From the NCBI RefSeq assembly GCF_020723905.1, contig NZ_DYHZ01000004.1, positions 328,636 through 392,635 on the forward strand: a stretch of DNA of 64,000 bases, read 5' to 3'. The stretch's first letter is position 1; the number at the start of each line of letters is the position of its first letter. The notes beneath the pieces are model-generated. The model did no database searches and was not told the origin of the DNA. It saw nothing but the letters and a program-made list of their open reading frames with translations. The translations under genes were made by a program, and so were the position numbers. Positions 8,334-20,599 of the stretch are shown piece by piece. Origin of the DNA: Anaerolinea thermophila (GTDB taxonomy: Bacteria; Chloroflexota; Anaerolineae; Anaerolineales; Anaerolineaceae).

Positions 8334-8363
8334 AAGGCACGCGATGCTTTCGCGTGCCTTTTT
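8334..8363 (+). terminator. Intrinsic terminator or attenuator before the SWIM gene
   Basis: An 11-bp perfect stem (8334-8344 with 8350-8360), loop TGCTT, followed by TTTTT. It lies about 40 bases downstream of a strong promoter and 38 bases upstream of the SWIM-protein start, so it may act as an attenuator or end a very short transcript. Confidence 0.85.
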
Positions 8364-8401
8364 GTATTCGGAACGAATTTTTAACCTCAAGGAGTGACCC
8401 G

Positions 8402-8629
8402 ATGGACTATGGAATGATTGGCAAGATTGAAAAAGCCAAGCGCTATGCGCAACAGCGGGAACGCTTTCACTTTAAGAGTTTTACTGTGACCATGGATGGG
8501 GAAAATAACAGCCATACCATCGAATACGCCAATGGCGAGTGGAAATGCGATTGTGACTTCTTCCAGACCCGCGGACGGTGCAGTCACACCATGGCGCTGG
8601 AGATGATCCTCGAGAACATGATTTCCTGA
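8402..8629 (+). CDS. Small SWIM zinc-finger protein
   Basis: The 75-residue protein ends in a SWIM motif, C-D-C-D-F-F-Q-T-R-G-R-C-S-H (CxCxnCxH), a zinc-binding fold associated with nucleic-acid or protein binding. ATG 8402 has AAGGAG at 7 bases. The N-terminal half (I-G-K-I-E-K-A-K-R-Y-A-Q-Q-R-E-R-F) is helical and basic. Such one-domain SWIM proteins have no settled function. The gene is flanked on both sides by hairpin terminators, so it is a single-gene unit. Confidence 0.8.
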   Translation: MDYGMIGKIEKAKRYAQQRERFHFKSFTVTMDGENNSHTIEYANGEWKCDCDFFQTRGRCSHTMALEMILENMIS

Positions 8630-8656
8630 CCGACAATCGAATAAAGAGAATGACAG

Positions 8657-8687
8657 AACAGGGCGCGGAAATGGCGCCCTGTTTTTT
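8657..8687 (+). terminator. Intrinsic terminator after the SWIM gene
   Basis: A 10-bp stem (AACAGGGCGC from 8657 with GCGCCCTGTT ending at 8683) and a T-run to 8687. Confidence 0.88.
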
Positions 8688-8778
8688 GCGCTTAATCAAA
8701 GTTAAACCGGATGAATGTGGGATAATTTGGTTAAAATGTGATTAATTCTTTCATCTCATTCTTAATCTCAGGAGGTGT

Positions 8779-9249
8779 ATGAGGCTTCCCATTATTGTTG
8801 GCGTGATTTGCCTGATTGCCGTTCTTGGGGTGGGCATGTGGGTGAGCAACTTCACCGTGTACCTCGGCGACGACCCTACCACCTGCAACAACTGCCATGT
8901 GATGGACGATGCGTACGAGGGCTGGTACCATGCCGGGCATAAAGCCTGGGCAACCTGCAATGACTGCCACACCCCCCACGCGCTCATCCCCAAATATCTG
9001 GTCAAGGCGCGCTCCGGTTTCAATCATGTGACCGCCTTTACTCTGGGGCACGTTCCTTCTCCCCTGCGTGCCAAACCGTCCACCGATCGCATTATCCAGG
9101 AGAACTGCATCCGCTGTCATGAAGACACGGTGGAAACCATCATGGCAGGTCCCATGCAGGAAGATCGGTACTGCTTTGAGTGCCACCGTTCCGTTGCCCA
9201 CGGACCGCGCGGCATTTCCATTCTTCCCTATCAGGATAAAACCCGCTAA
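8779..9249 (+). CDS. nrfH: Cytochrome c nitrite reductase small subunit (quinol oxidase)
   Basis: The 156-residue protein has one N-terminal membrane anchor (about residues 4-23) and four CxxCH haem sites: CNNCH, CNDCH, CIRCH and CFECH. This is the NapC/NirT-type tetrahaem NrfH, which takes electrons from menaquinol and passes them to NrfA on the outer face of the membrane. AGGAGG lies just before ATG 8779. nrfA follows after 21 bases, so the pair is an operon. An AAATGTGA half-site about 40 bases upstream recalls a CRP/FNR-family operator, but the second half is poor. Confidence 0.95.
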   Translation: MRLPIIVGVICLIAVLGVGMWVSNFTVYLGDDPTTCNNCHVMDDAYEGWYHAGHKAWATCNDCHTPHALIPKYLVKARSGFNHVTAFTLGHVPSPLRAKPSTDRIIQENCIRCHEDTVETIMAGPMQEDRYCFECHRSVAHGPRGISILPYQDKTR

Positions 9250-9270
9250 ACAACCATCCAAGGAGAGTGT

Positions 9271-10560
9271 ATGAAGAAATTTACCGGAACCACCCTCATT
9301 CTCACCGGCATCATCGTGGTGCTGAGCGCCCTGCTGATTGGCGTGTTGATTTTCCTGCGCAATCAACCTGCGCCTCAACGTGGGGTCATGCCGGTGGTCA
9401 AAATTGCCGCCATGGAACCCGATAGTTCCATCTGGGGGCAGAACTTCCCCAATCAGTACTCCACCTTCATGATGACCGAAACCAACAACACCCGTACCCC
9501 TTACGGCGGCTCCGAGCCGTACGAAAAACTGGAGAAAGACCCCATGCTCAAGATTCTCTTTGCGGGAAATCCTTTTTCCAAAGGGTACGGGGAAGACCGC
9601 GGGCATGCCAACTCACTGACCGATGTGGAGAACACCCCGCGCCTTTCGGATAAGACCCCCGGCACCTGCTATTCCTGCAAGAGCGCCGACAGCCCCAGAC
9701 TGTGGAGCGAGATGGGCATGGCGGAGTACGACAGGACCCCCTTCAAGCAACTGGGGGAGAAGATTAATCATCCTGTCGGGTGCGCCAACTGCCATGACGC
9801 CGAGACCATGCGCCTGATCGTTACCAACCCCGCGCTGGAAGAAGCCCTGAAGGAACAGGGCAAGGACTGGCGCACCTTCTCGCGCCAGGAGATGCGCTCG
9901 CTGGTGTGCGCCAACTGCCACGTGGAGTACTACTTCACCAAAGAGGGCAGTTACCTCACCTTCCCGTGGGACAAAGGCACCACCGTGGAAGCCATGGAAG
10001 CCTATTACGATGAAATTGGCTTTTCCGACTGGAAACATGCCGAATCGGGCGCCAGCATGATCAAGATGCAGCACCCCGAATACGAAATGTACACCGCCAA
10101 CAGCACCCACTACAAAGCCGGGGTTGCCTGCGCCGACTGCCACATGCCCTACATGCGTGACGGCGCGGCAAAGTTCTCCAGCCACAACGTCAAAAGCCCA
10201 TTGCTTGACCCGGCGCGTTCCTGCGGCACCTGCCATACCGATGTTAACTACGTGGTGGAGCGGGTGAGCATCATCCAGAAGAGCGTTTACGACACCATGC
10301 AGAATACCGAAAAGGCGCTGGTGGCGGCAATCAATGCCATCAAGACGGCGTCTGAAAATCCCAATGCCGACCAGAGCAAACTGGAAGAAGCCCGCAAACT
10401 GCACCGCGCCGCGCAACTGCGCTGGGATTACGTGGCGGCGGAGAACAGCATGGGCTTCCACAACCCCACCGAAGCCCTGCGCATCCTTGCCGCGGCAACC
10501 GACCTGGCGCGTCAGGCGGAACTGACTGCCCTGCAAGCCGTACAGGTTGCCAGCAAGTAG
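9271..10560 (+). CDS. nrfA: Ammonia-forming cytochrome c nitrite reductase, catalytic subunit
   Basis: The 429-residue pentahaem enzyme reduces nitrite to ammonium with six electrons. A membrane-spanning signal segment (about 8-29) is followed by the diagnostic active-site haem motif CYSCK (133-137, lysine-ligated) and four CxxCH sites (CANCH 171-175, CANCH 213-217, CADCH, CGTCH). Catalytic residues fit the family: Tyr in C-H-V-E-Y-Y (about 220) and His in K-M-Q-H-P-E-Y. The uncleaved-looking N-terminal helix suggests it stays membrane-tethered, forming a complex with NrfH. No nrf-specific haem lyase genes are nearby. Confidence 0.97.
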   Translation: MKKFTGTTLILTGIIVVLSALLIGVLIFLRNQPAPQRGVMPVVKIAAMEPDSSIWGQNFPNQYSTFMMTETNNTRTPYGGSEPYEKLEKDPMLKILFAGNPFSKGYGEDRGHANSLTDVENTPRLSDKTPGTCYSCKSADSPRLWSEMGMAEYDRTPFKQLGEKINHPVGCANCHDAETMRLIVTNPALEEALKEQGKDWRTFSRQEMRSLVCANCHVEYYFTKEGSYLTFPWDKGTTVEAMEAYYDEIGFSDWKHAESGASMIKMQHPEYEMYTANSTHYKAGVACADCHMPYMRDGAAKFSSHNVKSPLLDPARSCGTCHTDVNYVVERVSIIQKSVYDTMQNTEKALVAAINAIKTASENPNADQSKLEEARKLHRAAQLRWDYVAAENSMGFHNPTEALRILAAATDLARQAELTALQAVQVASK

Positions 10561-10581
10561 GTCCCCTTTTACAGGAATCAA

Positions 10582-10612
10582 AAACGCTCCCGTCAAGCCG
10601 ACGGGAGCGTTT
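10582..10612. terminator. Bidirectional terminator between nrfA and the rhodanese gene
   Basis: A 13-bp perfect stem (AAACGCTCCCGTC 10582-10594 with its complement 10600-10612), loop AAGCC. The A-run on the left gives a T-tail on the minus strand, so it works best for the convergent rhodanese gene and also closes nrfHA. Confidence 0.88.
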
Positions 10613-10628
10613 GCTGTTGTGAAACCGT

Positions 10629-11087
10629 TTATGGACCGGTCACGGTGGGCAGGCCCGCCGCCGACCAGGCTTTGATGCCGCCGCTCATGCTGGTGACGGC
10701 GGTAAACCCGGCCTGCTTGAGAATATCGCGCCCTTCCTGACTGCGGTTGCCCGAACGGCAGTACACCACAATTTTCTGATCGCGGGGCAGTTCGTTCACC
10801 CGACTTGCCAGTTCTCCCAGCGGGATGAGCGTTGCGCCGGGGATGTGGTACTCATTCCATTCTTCCGGCTCACGCACATCCAGCACAAAAGCGCCTTCCT
10901 CGCGCAGTTGGGCGGCTTCCTGAACGCTGATCTCGGCGGGCAGGGTTGCCTGACGGTCGGGCTGAGCCAGCGTGGCGATGGCGATGGCGCCAAACCCCAC
11001 CACCACCCCAAGGATCAACCATGCCCACCAGGGAAACCCCTGCCGCGGGACGGATTTTTTCGTCTGTACCGGTTTTTTTCGTGTCAT
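10629..11087 (-). CDS. Membrane-anchored rhodanese-domain protein
   Basis: The 152-residue protein has a basic start (M-T-R-K-K-P), one membrane helix (W-W-A-W-L-I-L-G-V-V-V-G-F-G, about 20-40) and a single extracytoplasmic rhodanese domain. The active-site loop C-R-S-G-N-R-S contains the catalytic cysteine, and flanking blocks V-L-D-V-R-E-P-E-E-W and H-I-P-G-A are typical. Rhodaneses carry persulfide sulfur; the physiological substrate is unknown. The frame extends 84 codons further upstream, but ATG 11087 has a GAGGGA SD and starts the recognisable protein. It is divergent from the PrsW-like gene. Confidence 0.88.
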   Translation of the reverse strand: MTRKKPVQTKKSVPRQGFPWWAWLILGVVVGFGAIAIATLAQPDRQATLPAEISVQEAAQLREEGAFVLDVREPEEWNEYHIPGATLIPLGELASRVNELPRDQKIVVYCRSGNRSQEGRDILKQAGFTAVTSMSGGIKAWSAAGLPTVTGP

Positions 11088-11114
11088 TTTTCCCTCACAC
11101 TCACCTTCGAGGCT

Positions 11115-11131
11115 GATACAATCATTGTATC
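11115..11131. promoter_or_regulatory. 17-nt perfect palindrome between divergent genes
   Basis: GATACAAT-C-ATTGTATC (8-1-8). Each arm contains TACAAT, so it could supply back-to-back -10 boxes for both divergent genes, act as an operator, or do both. Distances to the two starts (28 and 51 bases) fit either reading. No -35 consensus is visible on either side. Confidence 0.5.
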
Positions 11132-11181
11132 TGTTGTTGAGATGCAAAGCAAAGGAAAAGGTTACACAACGGGAGGTCTGC

Positions 11182-11889
11182 ATGGCATCCATGGGTGTGA
11201 TCACGGCGCTGTTGCTGACTGCCACACTGGTATGTGTGGTGCTGGTGGCAGGTCTCAGCCGTGTGCGTGTGCTGGTGTGGGCGGTGCTGGGGGCGGTGGT
11301 ACCGCTTTTGCCGATGGCGTACCTGCTCAACCGCTTCATCCGTGCACCTTTCTTTGATTATCTGGGCACGCAGGCAAACCTGCCGCCGTTTCTGGGCGCC
11401 GACCTGCCGTGGTGGTTTCTGGGGTTGTGGTGGCTCTTTCCGCCCTTGCTGGAGGAGTGGGTTAAGGCGCTGGTGTTGCTCTTCCCCCCTGCCCGCCAGT
11501 TGCTTCAGGAGAAGCGTTCCGCCTTTCTGGCGGGAGTTCTGGCGGGGCTGGCGTTTGCGCTGGGCGAGACTGCCTATGTCCACTGGGCGACCCCCGACCC
11601 TTCGGTGGTCATCCTTGCCGGGTATGCCGCTGAGCGGGTTGCCTTCACCCTGCTTCATGCCGCGCTGACCGCGCGGGTGGCAGTGGGGCTGGCGCAGGGC
11701 GGCGGGCAAGCCCTGCGCGTCTTTCTGGGCGCTGCCGGACTGCATGCGCTGGCGGTGCTGGGCATTGTCCTCATGCAAATCGGCTGGCTGGAACCGCTGG
11801 CAGCGCTGATTGCGCTGTGGGTGGGCGCGCTGATTGCCGCAGGCTGGAGTGCCTGGCTGGCGAGGCGGTTGTTCCGCGAGACCGTGTGA
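11182..11889 (+). CDS. PrsW/YhfC-like intramembrane metalloprotease-family protein
   Basis: The 235-residue protein has about seven hydrophobic segments. Three polar signatures sit inside or beside membrane helices: P-P-L-L-E-E-W-V-K, A-L-G-E-T-A-Y and a later L-H-A-A-L-T with A-G-L-H-A-L. The EExxK, GE and His pattern is that of the PrsW family, related to CAAX proteases, in which these residues bind the catalytic metal. GGGAGG is 5 bases before ATG 11182. Its substrate is unknown. The big alpha-2-macroglobulin gene lies 107 bases downstream and might share the transcript. Confidence 0.75.
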   Translation: MASMGVITALLLTATLVCVVLVAGLSRVRVLVWAVLGAVVPLLPMAYLLNRFIRAPFFDYLGTQANLPPFLGADLPWWFLGLWWLFPPLLEEWVKALVLLFPPARQLLQEKRSAFLAGVLAGLAFALGETAYVHWATPDPSVVILAGYAAERVAFTLLHAALTARVAVGLAQGGGQALRVFLGAAGLHALAVLGIVLMQIGWLEPLAALIALWVGALIAAGWSAWLARRLFRETV

Positions 11890-11996
11890 GGTCATCCCGC
11901 CGACCGGGTCAATGGCTCAAAAAACGTGCCCGTTGAGGGGAAACCATTTTCACCCCGCCAACGTCTTATGGATGATTCTGGTAGAGGAGGAGAGCC

Positions 11997-14900
11997 ATGT
12001 CCCGAAAAAACCTGGTCTGGTGGGTCTTAACCGCTCTGATGGTGATCGGAGCGGTGGTGCTGGTCGAGCGGGTGGTGTACTATGCCAATCTGCCGGGGCG
12101 CCTGCCTCAGCAGGAAATTGTGGTCGTCGGGCAGAATCGTTTCATTCCCGGTACGCAGGCAGCCCTGCACCTGCAGGTGCGGGATACCGTCAGGGGTAAC
12201 CCCATTCCCGATGCCGAGGTGAGCCTTGCCCTGCGTCCGCGCGGCGGCGGCAAAGCCCTGACACTCTTCAACGGCAGAAGCGATGCCAGCGGCGTGGTGG
12301 AAGCCACTTTCAATGTGCCGCTGGTGGATTCCCCCGAGCAAACTCTGCTGATTACCTCCAGAAGCCCTCAGGGCAGGGATCAACTGGAGCAGTCGGTGAC
12401 TGTGGAGCGCGAATACCGCATCCTGCTCAGCACCGATAAGCCCCTTTACCAGCCCGGGCAGGTGATTTATCTGCGGGCGCTCGTGCTGGATGCCTTTGAT
12501 CTGCGCCCGGCAGTGGCGCGCGAAATGACCCTGACCATTGCCGATGGCAAGGGCAACAAGGTCTTCCGCAAGACCCTGACCACCTCATCCTACGGCGCGG
12601 CATGGACGGAGTTTCAACTGGCAAATGAGGTCAACACCGGCGAGTACAAAATTACCGCTCAGATGGGCAACACCATCAGCGAGAAGACCGTGCGTGTGGA
12701 GCGCTACGTCCTGCCAAAGTTCAAAGTGGAGATGCAGACGGAGCGGGCGTACTACCAGCCCGGTCAGCGGGTCAGCGGGACGTTGACGGCGCGGTATTTC
12801 TTTGGAAAACCCGTCTCCGGCGGCGAGGTGCGCCTGGAAGGCTACACTTTCGACGTTCAGCGCAACACCGTCTTCACCCTGGAGGGCGTCACCGATGACC
12901 AGGGACAGTACGCCTTTGAGTTTGACCTGCCCGCTTACCTGACCGGAAGCGAGTTCGAGGGCGGCATGGCGCGCTTCTACCTGCAGGTTACCGTCACCGA
13001 TGGAGCGCGTCACGCCGAGACTGCCAGCCTCTCCCTGCCGGTTAGCGCCAGCGGGCTGGTGGTGGACATGGTTCCCGAGGGCGGTTTTGTGCGCGCCGGT
13101 CTGGAAAACATCTTTTACCTGTTTACCCGCTATCCCGACGGCACCCCTGCTCAGGCGACCGTGCAGGTGACCTTTACCGACAGCAACACCACCTTCACCG
13201 TCCAGACCGATGCCTACGGGCTGGGCGAGGTGCGCGTCATTCCCCCGCATCCGTATGTGTACGTGACCCTGCAGGCGCAGGATACCCGCGGCGCGACCGC
13301 TTACCGCGAGGTGGGCTTTGAGGGCGAGTGGAGCGGTGAGAGCATCCTCCTGCGCCCGGACAAGCCCGTCTATCGGGTGGGCGAGACCATGAATTTGAGC
13401 GTCTTCAGCACGCAGGCGCAGGGCACGGTCTATCTGGATATTGTGCGCGGCGGGCAGACCATCAGCACGCGCAGTGTGCAGATTGAGAGCGGGCGCGCCG
13501 GGGTGGCGGTGGATCTCTCCGCCGATATGTACGGCACGCTGGAAGTGCATGCTTACAGGATTCAGCCCTCCGGAGCCATCACCCGCGATACCCGTCTGGT
13601 GGTGGTGGATCCCGCCAGTGACCTGAACCTTGCCATCCAGCCCGGGAAGGATACCTACCGACCCGGCGAGGATGCGCAACTGGATGTTCAGGTAAGCGGT
13701 GCCGATGGCGCAGGGGTTGCCGCGGCGCTGGGCATTGCCGTGGTGGACGAATCGGTGTTTGCACTTGCCGAGCAAGACCCCGGCTTTGCCCGCCTGTACT
13801 TCCTGCTAGAGTCCGAAATCCTCACCCCGCGCTACGACCTGCACGGCTACACCCTGCCCGACCTGGCGTACAGCCAGCGGTTTGAGCAGGTTTCGCCGAC
13901 CCTGCGCCAGGACGTGGAGCGGGCGGCGCGGGCTTCACTGGCTGAGGCGGTGCGCGTGGGCGGCAAGAGCGCCTTCACTCTGGTGGCATCCTCGCGCCAG
14001 CAGAATCTCAACCGCGCGGCGCAATTGCAGGCAGCCTTCTTTAACCGATTGAGCAGGGTGATCTTCCCCGTCTTCCTGCTCGCCGCCGCGGGGGTGGTCT
14101 TTGGCGTGACCTGTGCGCTGGCGCAGGAGAAACGCTTCTGGCGCAGTCTCTTTACCGCGGCGGGCATTCTGCTGGGTCTGTTCCTGCTGATCATGGTCAT
14201 CCCCTGGGGAGGGGCTTTCTGGAGCCCTTCGCCCGGCGAGTCGCTGATGCGCTTTCTGGAGTTCCTCTTCTCCGATCTGGAAATGGGGCTTCTCCTCATC
14301 CTGTTGCTGGGCGGGGTGGGGATCTTGGGAATGGCAGGCGTTGCCATCCGCCACCGCAACTGGACGCTGGGTGGTACAATCCTGCTCACCGCGCTGACCA
14401 TTCTGTCCTTCCTGGGATCCCTCATCGCGGTGCGTTTCAGCAATCGCATTCCCTCCGATGCCTGGCTCATTGCCGCGCTGATTGCCTTCCTGTTGATGAT
14501 CTTCAGCCAGTGGGTGCGCGTGGCAGGCTTCCTCTGGGAGCGCGCCTTTGTGCCGGCTCTGTTTGGGCTGGCGCTGGCGCTTTCTCTCACCGTTGGGTGG
14601 GTGCCTCTGGGCGTGCTCCTGGCAGGTGGTGCGGCGATGGCGCCGGCGCCCGCGGCGGAAGATTTTGCCGGTCCCATGCGCCGGGAGGCGCTGGGGGCTG
14701 TGCCGATGCTGGCGCCCCAGGCTACGGCGGTTCCTTCCATGGTGGTGGAGGAAAAAGCCGCTGGCGGGGAAAGTGCTCAGACCGCTCAGCAAGCCCCGCG
14801 TCTGCGCCAGTACTTCCCCGAAACCATGCTGTGGATTCCCGATGCGGTTACCGACTCCAGCGGATTCCTGCGCCTCAACTTCCCCGTCGCCGACAGCATC

Positions 14901-16964
14901 ACCACGTGGCGGATCACCGCGCTGGCATCCAGCGCCGATGGCAGGCTGGGCAGTGTGGATGCCCCCCTGCGTGTCTTCCAGGATTTCTTCATTGACCTCG
15001 ATCTGCCGCTGGCACTGACGGTGGGCGATGAGATTGCCGTGCCGGTGGGTGTGTACAACTATCTGCCCGAACCGCAAACCGTGCGTCTGGTGCTGGAACC
15101 AGCTGGGTGGTTTGACCTGCTGGATGAGCCGGAAAAAAGCATGACCATTGGCGCCAACGAGGTCAGCGTGGCGTACTTCCGCATCCGCGCCAGAGATTTT
15201 GGCTATCAACCCTTCAAAGTGACGGCTTACGGCTCACGTCTCTCCGATGCCATCCTCAAATCGGTGCAGGTTTATCCCGATGGCAAACCCATCCGCCTGA
15301 GCGCGTCCGATCGTCTCGAGGCGGACAAGCCCATCCGGCAGACTTTCTTCTTCCCGCCCGAAGCCATCGCCGGCACGCAGAAGGTGCTGGTCAAGGTTTA
15401 TCCGGGTGTGTTCAGTCAGGTGGTGGAAGGGCTGGATAGTCTCCTGCGCATGCCGTTTGGGTGCTTTGAGCAGACTTCTTCCATTACCTACCCCAACGTG
15501 CTGGCGCTGGATTACCTGCGCACCTCCGGGCAAACCGCTCCCGAAGTGGAATTGAAAGCCGAGGAATACATCAATCTGGGCTATCAGCGCCTGACCACGT
15601 TTGAGGTGGCGGGTGGCGGCTTCTCGCTGTTTGGCAACCCGCCTGCTGATCGCATGCTGACTGCCTACGGCTTGCAGGAATTTGCCGACATGGCGCGCGT
15701 TCATCCGGTGGATGATGCCCTGGTGCGCCGCGCCGCTGAGTGGCTGATGAGCCAGCAGTCCGGCGATGGCTCGTGGGAGAACGACCGCGGTCTGGTGCAT
15801 GAAAACACCTGGCAGTCGTTGGGCAATGACCGCCTGCCGGTGACCGGTTACGTGGTGTGGAGTTTGATTGACGCCGGATTTGAGCGCGAAACCGCCGTTC
15901 AGAAAGGGCTGGCGTACCTGCGCGATCACCTCGGCGAGGCGAAAGACCCCTACGTGCTGGGCCTGGTTGCCAATGCGCTGGTCTCCGCCGACCGCACGCA
16001 GGGTGAGGGCACCGGCACTGCTACCCGCGCCGCGCTGGATGCGCTGGCGGCGCAGGCGCAACGCTCCGGTGGGCAGGTCTTCTGGCAGAGTCAGGTTGCC
16101 ACGTTTACCGGCGCAGAAGGGCAGACCGGCAGTATTGAGACTACGGCGCTGGTGGCGCTGGCAATGCTGCGCGCGCAGGAATACCCCGACCTGACCAGCG
16201 GCGCGCTGGCATATCTGATTGCGCAAAAGGATTCCTTTGGCACCTGGCACAGCACGCAAGCCACCGTGCTCTCGCTCAAAGCCCTGCTGGAAGCCATGCG
16301 CACGGGCGGCGATCGGGTGGATGCACGCGTCACCATCACCCTCAACGGCGGGCAGGTACGCACCCTGCAGGTGACGCAGGACAACTTCGACGTGGTGCAG
16401 ATGGTGACGTTTGAGGATGTGCCCCTTGGGCGCGAAAATGCAGTGGACATCCGCGTGGAAGGGCAGGGCAACCTGATGGCGCAGGTGGTGGGCAGTTACT
16501 ATCTGCCGTGGAGCGCGATGAGCCGCTACCCTGATCTCTTCCCGGTGGGTGAAGGGCTGGATTTACAGGTGAGTTACGACCGCACCGAGTTAAGCGTGGA
16601 TGACACCGTCACCGTGCAGGTTTCTGCCACCCTCCAGCCTGCCGGCGCACGTGCCGAAGCGGTGATGCTCGACCTGGGCATTCCCCCCGGCTTCAGCGTG
16701 ATGACCGAAGACCTGGACGCGCTGGTGACGCGCTACGGCGATGTACTGCCTTCCGAGACGCGCCTGGAACGCTATGAACTCACCGGTCGGCAGGTGCTGG
16801 TGTACCTTACCGGCATGAAGGGCGGCGAACCCTTCACCTTCAGTTACCGCCTGCGGGCGCGCTTCCCCCTGCGGGCGCAGGCGCCCTCAGCGCTGGCATA
16901 TGATTACTACAACCCGCAACAACAGGGCGAACTGCCGCCGCAGTTGCTGGTGGTCAACCCGTAA
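11997..16964 (+). CDS. Alpha-2-macroglobulin family protein with internal six-helix membrane domain
   Basis: The 1655-residue protein starts with a membrane anchor (about residues 6-26). Macroglobulin-type beta domains follow, for example S-T-D-K-P-L-Y-Q-P-G-Q-V. The A2M core begins F-P-E-T-M-L-W-I-P-D-A and contains the thioester motif C1156-F-E-Q1159 and an alpha-alpha barrel (Q-S-G-D-G-S-W, Y-V-V-W-S-L). Bacterial A2Ms trap attacking proteases and usually partner penicillin-binding protein 1C, which is absent here. Uniquely, about six hydrophobic helices (14058-14640, residues about 688-880) plus an Ala/Pro-rich linker sit exactly where the protease bait region should precede the A2M domain. 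A GGAGGAG SD precedes ATG 11997. Confidence 0.93.
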   Translation: MSRKNLVWWVLTALMVIGAVVLVERVVYYANLPGRLPQQEIVVVGQNRFIPGTQAALHLQVRDTVRGNPIPDAEVSLALRPRGGGKALTLFNGRSDASGVVEATFNVPLVDSPEQTLLITSRSPQGRDQLEQSVTVEREYRILLSTDKPLYQPGQVIYLRALVLDAFDLRPAVAREMTLTIADGKGNKVFRKTLTTSSYGAAWTEFQLANEVNTGEYKITAQMGNTISEKTVRVERYVLPKFKVEMQTERAYYQPGQRVSGTLTARYFFGKPVSGGEVRLEGYTFDVQRNTVFTLEGVTDDQGQYAFEFDLPAYLTGSEFEGGMARFYLQVTVTDGARHAETASLSLPVSASGLVVDMVPEGGFVRAGLENIFYLFTRYPDGTPAQATVQVTFTDSNTTFTVQTDAYGLGEVRVIPPHPYVYVTLQAQDTRGATAYREVGFEGEWSGESILLRPDKPVYRVGETMNLSVFSTQAQGTVYLDIVRGGQTISTRSVQIESGRAGVAVDLSADMYGTLEVHAYRIQPSGAITRDTRLVVVDPASDLNLAIQPGKDTYRPGEDAQLDVQVSGADGAGVAAALGIAVVDESVFALAEQDPGFARLYFLLESEILTPRYDLHGYTLPDLAYSQRFEQVSPTLRQDVERAARASLAEAVRVGGKSAFTLVASSRQQNLNRAAQLQAAFFNRLSRVIFPVFLLAAAGVVFGVTCALAQEKRFWRSLFTAAGILLGLFLLIMVIPWGGAFWSPSPGESLMRFLEFLFSDLEMGLLLILLLGGVGILGMAGVAIRHRNWTLGGTILLTALTILSFLGSLIAVRFSNRIPSDAWLIAALIAFLLMIFSQWVRVAGFLWERAFVPALFGLALALSLTVGWVPLGVLLAGGAAMAPAPAAEDFAGPMRREALGAVPMLAPQATAVPSMVVEEKAAGGESAQTAQQAPRLRQYFPETMLWIPDAVTDSSGFLRLNFPVADSITTWRITALASSADGRLGSVDAPLRVFQDFFIDLDLPLALTVGDEIAVPVGVYNYLPEPQTVRLVLEPAGWFDLLDEPEKSMTIGANEVSVAYFRIRARDFGYQPFKVTAYGSRLSDAILKSVQVYPDGKPIRLSASDRLEADKPIRQTFFFPPEAIAGTQKVLVKVYPGVFSQVVEGLDSLLRMPFGCFEQTSSITYPNVLALDYLRTSGQTAPEVELKAEEYINLGYQRLTTFEVAGGGFSLFGNPPADRMLTAYGLQEFADMARVHPVDDALVRRAAEWLMSQQSGDGSWENDRGLVHENTWQSLGNDRLPVTGYVVWSLIDAGFERETAVQKGLAYLRDHLGEAKDPYVLGLVANALVSADRTQGEGTGTATRAALDALAAQAQRSGGQVFWQSQVATFTGAEGQTGSIETTALVALAMLRAQEYPDLTSGALAYLIAQKDSFGTWHSTQATVLSLKALLEAMRTGGDRVDARVTITLNGGQVRTLQVTQDNFDVVQMVTFEDVPLGRENAVDIRVEGQGNLMAQVVGSYYLPWSAMSRYPDLFPVGEGLDLQVSYDRTELSVDDTVTVQVSATLQPAGARAEAVMLDLGIPPGFSVMTEDLDALVTRYGDVLPSETRLERYELTGRQVLVYLTGMKGGEPFTFSYRLRARFPLRAQAPSALAYDYYNPQQQGELPPQLLVVNP

Positions 16965-16967
16965 TCC

Positions 16968-20387
<3,420 letters not shown>

Positions 20388-20599
20388 TCACGGGTAATTG
20401 TACATGAGGAAGGCAGGAAGGGGGAGTGCCCTGGTGACAAAAGTCCTATCTCTTTGGGAAAAAAGGTGTTATTAAATATAAAAAATTCGGGAGCAGAGCG
20501 TAAAGTGGAAGAAAGGTGCCGCGCGGACGGGCGCCGGGATCTGCTCCCGGGAAACTGGCACTGCATGGATGCAGTCATTCTTTTGTGGGAGGTGCAAGG

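Noticed and set aside
8721..8755. FNR/CRP-type operator before nrfH
   Set aside because: Only one half-site (AAATGTGA) matches; the second half is poor, so it is not listed as a site.
9613..10596. 327-codon minus-strand frame opposite nrfA
   Set aside because: NrfA with all five haem motifs is on the plus strand.
10629..11339. Longer 236-residue version of the rhodanese protein
   Set aside because: The extra 84 residues are Ser/Thr-rich antisense of the divergent gene; ATG 11087 has its own SD and a membrane anchor follows.
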